A DNA stretch of 10,824 nucleotides from Candidatus Doudnabacteria bacterium Gr01-1014_77 (lineage in GTDB: Bacteria; Patescibacteriota; Doudnabacteria; UBA920; VMFF01), in NCBI GenBank assembly GCA_007375915.1, contig VMFF01000009.1, positions 1-10,824 of the forward strand. The letters are read 5' to 3'. Position 1 is the first letter of the stretch. Each line of letters begins with the position of its first letter. The position numbers were made by a program, and so were the translations under genes. This document shows positions 1-6,079 of the stretch, piece after piece. The notes under the pieces were generated by a model. That model was not told where the DNA came from and did not search any database. It worked only from the letters and a program-made list of their open reading frames with translations.

Positions 1-2
1 CT

Positions 3-404
3 TTAGTGCATGACATGGCAGAAACAAGAGTTTCAGATCACAGCTATGTTCAAAAAGTATACGTACAAGCTGATGAGCATTCAGCAGCCAATGATTTGTT
101 TGCAGGAACTAGCTTTGAGGATCTAAACACAGACACATTGAAAGAATATGAGGACAGACAATGTATTGAAGCAAAGATTGTTAAAGATGCGGACAACTTG
201 GATGTTGATTTAGAAATGCGAGAGTTAGAACAAAAAGGCTCTAAGCTTCCTTCAAAGTGGATGGGGAATAGAGCTTTGGTTAGAAACGAAAAACTCTACA
301 CAGAGTCTGCTAAAAAACTTTGGGATTCTTTAAATGAAGTTGATGTTGATTCCTGGCACATGGAAACAAATAAATGGAACAGGATTCCTGACGCAGGGAA
401 ATAA
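3..404 (+). CDS. HD-domain phosphohydrolase (YfbR/HD_3-like), 5' truncated
   Basis: The reading frame is already open at the window edge (first whole codon TTA at 3), so the gene begins upstream and the GTG at position 6 is not a real start. The visible part opens with the metal-binding HD doublet in the context L-V-H-D-M-A-E, and the second conserved aspartate lies in 'KDADNLDVDLEM'. This is the layout of the YfbR/oxetanocin-type HD superfamily, whose members hydrolyse phosphate from (deoxy)nucleotides. The first metal-binding histidine should lie upstream, outside the window. About 133 residues are visible, probably the last two thirds of a protein near 200 residues. No membrane segment is seen, so it is likely cytosolic. 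Its stop overlaps the start of the Nudix gene (TAATG), which suggests one transcript and coupled translation. The substrate is not known. Confidence is high for the HD fold and low for the specificity. Confidence 0.8.
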   Translation, partial: LVHDMAETRVSDHSYVQKVYVQADEHSAANDLFAGTSFEDLNTDTLKEYEDRQCIEAKIVKDADNLDVDLEMRELEQKGSKLPSKWMGNRALVRNEKLYTESAKKLWDSLNEVDVDSWHMETNKWNRIPDAGK

Positions 405-814
405 TGGAAGAAACAAACACAAAAACATTACAAGTAGGAGTTAAAGCATTGCTTCAAAACAAAGAAGGAAAGTACTTGATGTTGCATAGAAATTTAGAAG
501 TATACCCTGAAGTTAATAACCCATGGGATATTGTTGGTGGAAGAATAGATCCCGGAACTTCTTTGCTTGATAATTTAAAGCGAGAGATCTTAGAAGAAAC
601 AAAGCTTGTTTTGACAGACACACCAAAGCTAATAGCTGCGCAGGATATTTTAAAGAATGATAAACACGTTGTTAGATTAACGTATACTGCGAGTATTGAA
701 GGAGAGCCTGTGTTAGATACAGAACATGACTCATTTAAGTGGCTTTCTTTGGGGGAAATAAAAGAACTTGATGGGTTAGATCATTACGTTAAAGAAGTAT
801 TAAACAATTTTTAA
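404..814 (+). CDS. Nudix hydrolase
   Basis: This 136-residue protein has the size of a single-domain Nudix enzyme, which cleaves a nucleoside diphosphate linked to another group X (for example damaged dNTPs or NDP-sugars). The Nudix box lies around residues 46-68: G-RIDPG-T-SLLDNLK-RE-I-L-EE. The catalytic, Mg-binding R-E-x-x-E-E core is intact. Two usual positions differ: Thr replaces the first Glu after the glycine loop, and Lys replaces the Gly after EE. The beta strand before the box ('NPWDIVGGRI') and the strand after it ('HVVRLTYTASIEG') are as expected. The ATG at 404 overlaps the upstream stop, and an AGGG about five bases before it can act as a ribosome binding site. The gene stops immediately before prfB. 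The substrate cannot be told from the sequence. MutT-like or NDP-sugar hydrolase roles are both possible. Confidence 0.88.
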   Translation: MEETNTKTLQVGVKALLQNKEGKYLMLHRNLEVYPEVNNPWDIVGGRIDPGTSLLDNLKREILEETKLVLTDTPKLIAAQDILKNDKHVVRLTYTASIEGEPVLDTEHDSFKWLSLGEIKELDGLDHYVKEVLNNF

Positions 815-1913
815 ATGCACGAACTATTAAAAAATATTCAAGGTTTACTTTCTGAAATACAGAACCTGAAGGAGCGTCTTTGACCTTGATACAAAGAAAA
901 ACAAAATTCACGAGTTAGAAGAAGAAATGCAAGCTGGTGGTTTTTGGGCTGATCAACAAACAGCAAAAACCAAGTCTGAGCAATACAATGCATTGAAAAC
1001 AGAGGTTGATTTCTGGACTAAGCTTCAAAAAGACGTTGAAGATCTTTTTGTTTTATCCTCAGAACTTTTTAAAAGCGGAACTGTTGAATCAACAGACAAA
1101 GGAGATATAGAGAAGCAGCTAGAACAAGCAAAAGAAAAGTTTATGAAAGCAAGGATTCAAGCTTTCTTTTCTAAGAAATATGATGACCATGGATCTATTC
1201 TAGCTATCCATGCTGGTGCTGGTGGTTCTGATGCACAAGATTGGGCTGAAATGTTGTTAAGAATGTATATGCGCTTTTGTGAAAAGCATGGTTTTAAAGT
1301 TGAAACACTTGAACTATCAAAAGGATCAGAGGCCGGGATTAAAAGCGTGCTGCTTGAAGTTTCAGGACATAATGCATATGGATTTCTAAGATGCGAAGCT
1401 GGAGTTCATCGAGTAGTCAGGCTTTCAGAGTTTAATCCAGCGCATACAAGAGAAACTTCTTTTGCTCTTGTTGAAGTTTTACCTTTGTTAGAACATCAAG
1501 AAGGTATAACTATAGACCCAAAGGATTTAAAAATTGAGACAACTACTGCATCAGGACATGGTGGTCAAAGCGTTAACACCACATATTCTGCTGTTCGTAT
1601 TACTCACATCCCTACAGGAGTTAAAGTCTCAATTCAAAATGAACGCTCTCAATCTCAAAACAGAGAAAAAGCAATGGAGATTTTGCAGTCTAGATTAAAT
1701 GTTTTAGAAGAAGAGCGAAGAATGAAAGAAAAGAAAGAAATGCGTGGTGAGTTTAAAAGCGCTGAATGGGGTAATCAGATCAGAAGTTACGTATTGCATC
1801 CCTACAAAATGGTTAAAGATCACAGAACTGGATATGAATCAACAGATCCAAGCGCTGTTTTAAACGGGGATTTAGATGATTTTATTGAAAAATATTTAGA
1901 AACTACAGTTTAA
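815..1913 (+). CDS. prfB: Peptide chain release factor 2 (programmed +1 frameshift)
   Basis: RF2 reads UAA and UGA in the ribosomal A site and triggers release of the finished chain. The gene starts at the ATG directly after the Nudix stop. It reads 22 codons, meets an in-frame TGA at 881-883, and continues in the +1 frame from GAC at 882, giving 365 residues, the normal RF2 length. After the shift come the N-terminal helical domain, the 'AGAGGSDAQDWAEML' block, the stop-codon-reading tripeptide at residues 204-206, and the catalytic GGQ at 249-251 ('GHGGQSVNTT'), each within one residue of its position in E. coli RF2. The tripeptide is S-E-F where RF2 normally has S-P-F. The C-terminal block 'WGNQIRSYVLHPYKMVKDHRTG' is intact. 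Translation is autoregulated: when RF2 is scarce the ribosome pauses at TGA and shifts. The gene lies just before ftsEX, a common bacterial arrangement. Confidence 0.97.
869..884 (+). promoter_or_regulatory. RF2 programmed +1 frameshift site
   Basis: AAGGAG (869-874), three spacer bases, then CTT TGA C (878-884). This is the canonical prfB arrangement: an internal Shine-Dalgarno-like element pairs with 16S rRNA, and the ribosome on CTT slips +1 onto TTT when TGA is decoded slowly. The 0 frame ends at the TGA at 881-883; the +1 frame is open to 1913 and carries all RF2 domains. The site shows that UGA is a stop codon here and that 16S rRNA keeps a working anti-Shine-Dalgarno sequence. Confidence 0.95.
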
Positions 1914-1923
1914 TTAAATATTG

Positions 1924-1932
1924 TGATATAAT
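1924..1932 (+). promoter_or_regulatory. Extended -10 promoter of ftsE (leaderless start)
   Basis: TGA-TATAAT: a perfect -10 hexamer at 1927-1932 preceded by the extended-10 TG at 1924-1925. No convincing -35 lies 16-18 bases upstream. The expected transcription start, about seven bases downstream, coincides with the ftsE ATG at 1939, so the mRNA would have no leader. No Shine-Dalgarno sequence is present between the two. ftsEX may also be read through from prfB. Confidence 0.65.
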
Positions 1933-1938
1933 TTATAT

Positions 1939-2616
1939 ATGATTCGTTTCGAAAAGGTAACAAAAACTTACAAAGACAAAAAAGCAATAGAAAACATTGA
2001 CTTAGAGATAAAGCACGGGGAGTTTGTATCTATAGTCGGAGTATCAGGAGCAGGAAAATCGACCCTCCTGAAGCTTATCTTTGGTGAAGAAAAAGTTGAT
2101 GAAGGAAAACTATACATTGATGATATTGATATTGCTTCTTTAGAGGATGAAGACATACCATACCTAAGAAGAAAGATTGGTATTGTCTTTCAGGACATGA
2201 AGCTATTACGTAAAAAGACTGCGTTTGAAAACGTTGCTTTTGCTATGGAAGTTGCAGGGTATCCTAAAGACAAAATCGCGCATGATGTAGCAAGGATCCT
2301 AGATATTGTTGGTCTTAAAGACAAAACACATAATTTTCCGGATGAAATGTCTGGTGGAGAAAAACAAAGAGTTGCAATTGCTCGTGCTTTAGCACACAAA
2401 CCAGTTCTATTGATTGCTGATGAACCAACAGGAAACTTAGACGAAGTAAACAGTTTTGAAATACTTGATCTTTTGCAAAAGATTAATCAATTAGGGACAA
2501 CTGTTTTACTAGCAACCCATGCTAGGGATCTTGTTAACAAAATTCAAAAACGTGTCATTACCATGGACAAGGGGAGAATCTCCATGGAACAAGCAAAAGG
2601 ACATTACAAACTTTAA
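1939..2616 (+). CDS. ftsE: Cell division ATP-binding protein FtsE
   Basis: FtsE is the cytoplasmic ATPase of the FtsEX complex, which uses ATP cycles to control peptidoglycan hydrolases and divisome assembly at the septum rather than to move a solute. All ABC motifs are present: Walker A G34-VSGAGKS-T42, Q-loop Q85 in 'IVFQDMKLL', signature S138-GGEKQ, Walker B ending D161-E162 ('LLIADEPTGNLD'), and H-loop H194. The length of 225 residues is typical of the family, and the 'VFQDMKLL' Q-loop followed by an FtsX-type membrane partner separates it from the LolD and MacB relatives. The ATG was chosen because it is the first in frame and sits at the expected transcription start. It ends four bases before ftsX. 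Nothing is missing or broken. Confidence 0.95.
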   Translation: MIRFEKVTKTYKDKKAIENIDLEIKHGEFVSIVGVSGAGKSTLLKLIFGEEKVDEGKLYIDDIDIASLEDEDIPYLRRKIGIVFQDMKLLRKKTAFENVAFAMEVAGYPKDKIAHDVARILDIVGLKDKTHNFPDEMSGGEKQRVAIARALAHKPVLLIADEPTGNLDEVNSFEILDLLQKINQLGTTVLLATHARDLVNKIQKRVITMDKGRISMEQAKGHYKL

Positions 2617-2620
2617 ACAT

Positions 2621-3532
2621 ATGGAATCAATCACACTTTTTAGAGTTATTAAAACAGGCATGACTAACTTTTACAGAAACTTCTGGCTTTCTGCAACAGC
2701 TACTTTAATAATGATCATAACCCTAGCGATTTTAACTCTTACGTTGGTTTCTTTTAACATCACAAGAGTTGCAATACAAAATATTCAAGAAAGAGTTGAT
2801 ATTAGCGTTTACTTTAAAGCACAGGTTTCAGAACAACAAATTTTAGATATTCAAGGTGAATTGCAACAACTTCCTGAGATTGCATCTGTTAAATATGTTT
2901 CAGCAGCTGATGCGCTTGCTTCATTTAGAGAAAAGCATTCAGACAATCAGTTGATCCAAGATTCATTGGGACAATTAACTGACAATCCTTTACCACCAAC
3001 TCTTCAAGTAAAAGCAAAGAACTTAAATGACTATCCAAAGATAGCTGAAGAGCTTTCTAAGGTTGAGTATTCTGCTTTCATAGATAAGGTTAACTTCCAG
3101 GACAACAGAAGCGTAATTGAGCGTCTTTCAAGAATCCTTTCTGCAGTTAAACGTTTAGGTGTTAGCATGGCAGTTGTTTTCTGCTTCATTGCCATCCTGG
3201 TTATTTTTAACACCATTCGTCTAACAATCTTTAACAGAAGAGAAGAAGTTGAGATTATGAAATTAGTTGGTGCTACTAACTGGTACATTCGCTGGCCTTT
3301 CATAATTGAAAGCATTATGTACGCTTTAGCTGCAAGCATCATAACTATTCTGTTTACCATCCCTATTTTTAACTATCTTTTGCCACGCCTAAATTCATAT
3401 CTTGGCACAAATCTAACAAATGATACCTGGGGTTTTAACCTTTGGATTATCTTTGCAATCCAGCTAGTCACAGCTTTAATTTTAGGCATCATTTCAAGCA
3501 CTATAGCTATACGAAGGTACTTGAGAATTTAA
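2621..3532 (+). CDS. ftsX: Cell division protein FtsX
   Basis: This is the membrane subunit of FtsEX, 303 residues. It has a cytoplasmic N-terminus, a first membrane helix at about residues 22-46, and an outward domain of about 130 residues containing the usual 'RVDISVYFKAQVSEQQI' start. Three more helices follow at about 180-203, 228-252 and 274-298. The 'RREEVEIMKLVGAT' loop between helices 2 and 3 is the conserved FtsX/FtsE contact region. The outward domain is where FtsX binds its hydrolase or adaptor partner in other bacteria. The frame stays open upstream to an ATG at 2519 inside ftsE, but those 34 residues do not look like FtsX. The ATG at 2621 gives the family-typical start 'MESITLFRVIKTG' four bases after ftsE. 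No clear Shine-Dalgarno sequence is near, so translation is probably coupled to ftsE. Confidence 0.95.
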   Translation: MESITLFRVIKTGMTNFYRNFWLSATATLIMIITLAILTLTLVSFNITRVAIQNIQERVDISVYFKAQVSEQQILDIQGELQQLPEIASVKYVSAADALASFREKHSDNQLIQDSLGQLTDNPLPPTLQVKAKNLNDYPKIAEELSKVEYSAFIDKVNFQDNRSVIERLSRILSAVKRLGVSMAVVFCFIAILVIFNTIRLTIFNRREEVEIMKLVGATNWYIRWPFIIESIMYALAASIITILFTIPIFNYLLPRLNSYLGTNLTNDTWGFNLWIIFAIQLVTALILGIISSTIAIRRYLRI

Positions 3533-3536
3533 GGAC

Positions 3537-3565
3537 TTGAGCTTTTTTAAAAGATACCCTATACT
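3537..3565 (+). promoter_or_regulatory. Putative sigma-70 promoter before rplI
   Basis: TTGAGC (3537-3542), exactly 17 bases, then TATACT (3560-3565). The match to the consensus is good and it begins just after the ftsX stop. The start would be near 3572, only about ten bases before a terminator-like hairpin. A second, weaker -10 (TATACA, 3608-3613) lies eight bases before the rplI ATG, in the T-rich tract after the hairpin, and would give a leaderless transcript. Either or both could drive rplI-pyrG. Confidence 0.5.
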
Positions 3566-3576
3566 AGAAAAGAGCC

Positions 3577-3607
3577 AAAACCTCTCCCACGGAGAGGCTT
3601 TTATTTT
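3577..3607 (+). terminator. Rho-independent terminator after ftsX
   Basis: CCTCTCC (3581-3587), loop CAC, GGAGAGG (3591-3597), then C and a T-rich run (TTTTATTTTTAT). The seven-pair GC-rich stem with an A-rich 5' flank and a T-tract fits an intrinsic terminator for the prfB-ftsE-ftsX unit. It sits between a possible promoter and rplI, so it could also act as an attenuator in the rplI leader. Confidence 0.75.
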
Positions 3608-3621
3608 TATACATTCCCCGC

Positions 3622-4080
3622 ATGCAAGTTGTATTCATCAAAGAACTATCAGGAACAGGAAAAAAAGGAGAGGTTAAAGAATTTAATGACGGTTATGCAC
3701 GCAACTTCTTAATCTCTAAAGGGTATGCAGTACCTGCAACACCTCAGATCATAAGCAAGATACAGAATGAAAAGGCACAGGCAGATGCTAAAAAGAAAAA
3801 GGAAATAGAGCAAGCACAAAAACTAAAAGATGATTTTGCAAGCAGAACTTTTACACTAGCAGTTAAGGTTGGAGATAAGGGGCAGATATTTGGTTCAGTG
3901 CATGAGAAAGATGTGCTAGCAAGAATTAAGGAAAAGATGAAGCTTGAACTAGAGAAAAATCAAATCATTTTACCGAAGATCAAAGGGCTAGGGGAGTATG
4001 AGTTTGATATTAAGTTAACAAGTGGCATTACAGCCAAATCTAAAATTAAGTTAATCAATGAAAATGACAGCAAAAAGTAA
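3622..4080 (+). CDS. rplI: 50S ribosomal protein bL9
   Basis: bL9 binds 23S rRNA near the base of the L1 stalk and reaches across to neighbouring ribosomes, helping frame maintenance. The 152-residue product has both domains. The N-terminal rRNA-binding domain (1-50) carries 'GKKGEVKEFNDGYARNFLISKGYA'; a long lysine-rich connecting helix follows (about 45-75), then the C-terminal domain with 'GQIFGSVHEKDV'. The start has no Shine-Dalgarno sequence. The 3' end overlaps the pyrG start by 23 bases in another frame, so the two are translated from one mRNA. bL9 is reported absent from some CPR lineages, so an intact copy is useful for placing the organism. Confidence 0.95.
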   Translation: MQVVFIKELSGTGKKGEVKEFNDGYARNFLISKGYAVPATPQIISKIQNEKAQADAKKKKEIEQAQKLKDDFASRTFTLAVKVGDKGQIFGSVHEKDVLARIKEKMKLELEKNQIILPKIKGLGEYEFDIKLTSGITAKSKIKLINENDSKK

Positions 4081-5731
4081 AACAACTAGAGCAAAGGTCC
4101 AGAAGCTAAAGAAGCATTCTAAATTCATCTTCATTTCAGGAGGTGTCATTTCAGGAATCGGAAAAGGAATTACGTCTGCATCAATTGGTGCAATCTTGCA
4201 ATCAAGGGGTTTAAACATTTCTCCGGTTAAGGTTGATATGTATTTAAACCAAGATGCAGGGACAATAAGGCCGCAGGAGCATGGCGAAGTTTTTGTTACT
4301 GATGATGGTATGGAAACAGACCAAGACCTTGGGCATTACGAGCGTTTCATTGATAGACCGCTAAACAAAATAAATTACATTACTACTGGTCAGATCTATG
4401 GTGAGGTTTTGAGGAAAGAACGTGCTTTTGAATACGAAGGAGAAGATGTTGAAGCAATCCCACATGTTACTGATGAAATCATCAGAAGGTTTATGATGGC
4501 TGCTAAAAATGCTGATATTGTTTTAATTGAATTAGGTGGAACAGTTGGTGAATACCAAAACGCTATTTTCTTTGAAGCAACCCGTATAATGAAGTTAAGA
4601 CATCCTGACGATATTTTGCATATTCATGTTGCTTACTTACCAGTTCCTTCATACCTTGGTGAAATGAAGTCTAAACCAGTCCAGCAATCAGTTAGAATGC
4701 TTAATTCAATGGGTATTGAGCCTGATATCATTGTTGGTCGTGCTGAAACCGTTATTGATGACAAGAGAAAAGAAAGAATTGCTTTGTTTTGTAATGTGGA
4801 TAAAAAAGCAGTACTTTCAAACCCTGATGTTAAATCAATCTATGAAGTACCTGTAATCTTAGAAGAACAAAATGCAGGGGATATAATCCTTGAGAAGTTG
4901 AAGATGAAGCCTCGTAAAAGAGACATGAAAGAATGGCGCAACTTTGTTAAGAAGATCAAAAGCGTTAAAAAAGACTTAAACATTGCTGTTGTTGGTAAAT
5001 ATTTCGGAACAGGAAAGTTTGAGCTTGCTGATTCATATGTTTCAGTTATTGAATCATTGAAACACGCTGCATGGTCAAACAAAGCTAATCCAAAATTAAC
5101 TTGGATTGATTCATTGAAAGTAGAAAACGAGGGTGCTAAAAAGATTCTTTCTGGCTTTGATGGAATAGTTGTACCAGGTGGATTTGGAAAAAGAGGAACT
5201 GAAGGTATGATCCAAGCAGTTGAGTATGCCAGAAAAAACAAGATCCCGTACTTGGGTCTGTGTTATGGAATGCAGATGGCAACAATTGAATATGCAAGAA
5301 ATGTTGCTAAGTTAAGAAATGCAAACACCACTGAAGTTGATGATGAAACAAAACATCCTGTAATTCATATCATGCCGGATCAAGAAAAGAAGCTTCTTGT
5401 TAGAGACTATGGTGCTTCTATGAGACTTGGCGCTTGGGATTGTGTTTTGAAAAAAGGAAGCCAAGTAGAGGCTTTGTACAAGCAAAGAAGAATTTCTGAA
5501 AGACACAGACATAGATACGAGGTAAATAACAAATACAGAGGTGTATTGGAAAAAGCTGGATTAGTATTTTCTGGAACATCTCCTGATGGAAAACTGGCTG
5601 AAATAATTGAATTACCAGGACATCCATTCTTTATGGGAAGTCAGTTCCATCCAGAATATAAATCAAGACCACTAAGACCACATCCTTTGTTTGAAGGATT
5701 CATGAAAGCAGTAGCTAAAGGAAAAAAATAA
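4058..5731 (+). CDS. pyrG: CTP synthase
   Basis: PyrG converts UTP, ATP and glutamine to CTP, the last step of pyrimidine nucleotide synthesis. The 557-residue protein has the N-terminal amidoligase domain, with P-loop GGVISGIGKG at 28-37, 'QEHGEVFVTDDGMETDQDLGHYERF', and 'LPVPSYLGEMKSKPVQQSVRML'. The C-terminal class I glutamine amidotransferase domain has nucleophile C402 in 'GLCYGMQ' and the H531/E533 pair in 'FHPEY'. All catalytic residues are present. About 19 lysine-rich residues precede the usual start of the family; the ATG at 4064 would trim only two of them. The substrate loop reads 'KVDMYLNQDAGT' where many bacteria have 'K-x-D-P-Y-x-N-x-D-P-G-T'. No C-rich slippage leader of the Firmicutes pyrG type is seen. 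It is co-transcribed with rplI and closed by the terminator at 5736. Confidence 0.97.
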   Translation: MKMTAKSKTTRAKVQKLKKHSKFIFISGGVISGIGKGITSASIGAILQSRGLNISPVKVDMYLNQDAGTIRPQEHGEVFVTDDGMETDQDLGHYERFIDRPLNKINYITTGQIYGEVLRKERAFEYEGEDVEAIPHVTDEIIRRFMMAAKNADIVLIELGGTVGEYQNAIFFEATRIMKLRHPDDILHIHVAYLPVPSYLGEMKSKPVQQSVRMLNSMGIEPDIIVGRAETVIDDKRKERIALFCNVDKKAVLSNPDVKSIYEVPVILEEQNAGDIILEKLKMKPRKRDMKEWRNFVKKIKSVKKDLNIAVVGKYFGTGKFELADSYVSVIESLKHAAWSNKANPKLTWIDSLKVENEGAKKILSGFDGIVVPGGFGKRGTEGMIQAVEYARKNKIPYLGLCYGMQMATIEYARNVAKLRNANTTEVDDETKHPVIHIMPDQEKKLLVRDYGASMRLGAWDCVLKKGSQVEALYKQRRISERHRHRYEVNNKYRGVLEKAGLVFSGTSPDGKLAEIIELPGHPFFMGSQFHPEYKSRPLRPHPLFEGFMKAVAKGKK

Positions 5732-5735
5732 CATA

Positions 5736-5765
5736 ATTAAAACCCCTCAATTGAGGGGTTTTAAT
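5736..5765. terminator. Bidirectional terminator between pyrG and rpmA
   Basis: A perfect 30-base palindrome centred at 5750/5751: A/T-rich ends (ATTAAAA...TTTTAAT) around CCCCTC/GAGGGG. Read on either strand it gives a GC-rich stem followed by T residues, so it can end both pyrG (+) and the converging methylase-rpmA transcript (-). Confidence 0.9.
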
Positions 5766-5784
5766 ATATCTTCAGAAGTAATTG

Positions 5785-6069
5785 TTAAGCCTTGTTTGGA
5801 ACAACGTTTACGATACGTGTTTTTGCTAGCGCTCCATTGAACCTTCTAACTTTCTTGTTGGAGAACTTTACGAATCCGTTGGCTGTTGCATACAAAGTGC
5901 TATCGCCACCCATTCGCACATTTTTTCCTGCTCTGAATTTGCTTCCGTGTTGTCGGACAATTACATTGCCGACAGAGACTTTCTGTGCACCGAATATTTT
6001 TACTCCAAGACGTTTGGAAACGCTATCGCGGCCTAACGAGGTACTACCTCCGGCTTTCTTATGTGCCAT
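5785..6069 (-). CDS. rpmA: 50S ribosomal protein bL27
   Basis: bL27 lies beside the peptidyl transferase centre, with its N-terminal tail reaching toward the tRNA acceptor ends. The 94-residue product starts directly with the conserved 'MAHKKAGGST', so it lacks the cleaved N-terminal extension found in Firmicutes. It continues with 'GRDSVSKRLGVKIFG', 'GNVIVRQHGSKFRAGKNV' and 'GGDSTLYATANGFVKF', all family hallmarks. The start lies ten bases after the methylase stop and no promoter is visible between them, so it is the second gene of a two-gene unit. It is more often paired with rplU (bL21), which is not in this window. No clear Shine-Dalgarno sequence precedes it. Confidence 0.96.
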   Translation of the reverse strand: MAHKKAGGSTSLGRDSVSKRLGVKIFGAQKVSVGNVIVRQHGSKFRAGKNVRMGGDSTLYATANGFVKFSNKKVRRFNGALAKTRIVNVVPNKA

Positions 6070-6079
6070 TTGTTAGCTG

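Noticed and set aside
881..883. In-frame TGA in prfB as a sign of a pseudogene
   Set aside because: It lies in the canonical frameshift element and the +1 frame is fully open with all RF2 motifs.
2519..2620. Longer FtsX starting inside ftsE
   Set aside because: The extra 34 residues do not resemble FtsX, and the ATG at 2621 gives the normal start four bases after ftsE.
5792..6076. 94-codon frame opposite rpmA
   Set aside because: It is the antisense shadow of bL27, which is unmistakable on the - strand.
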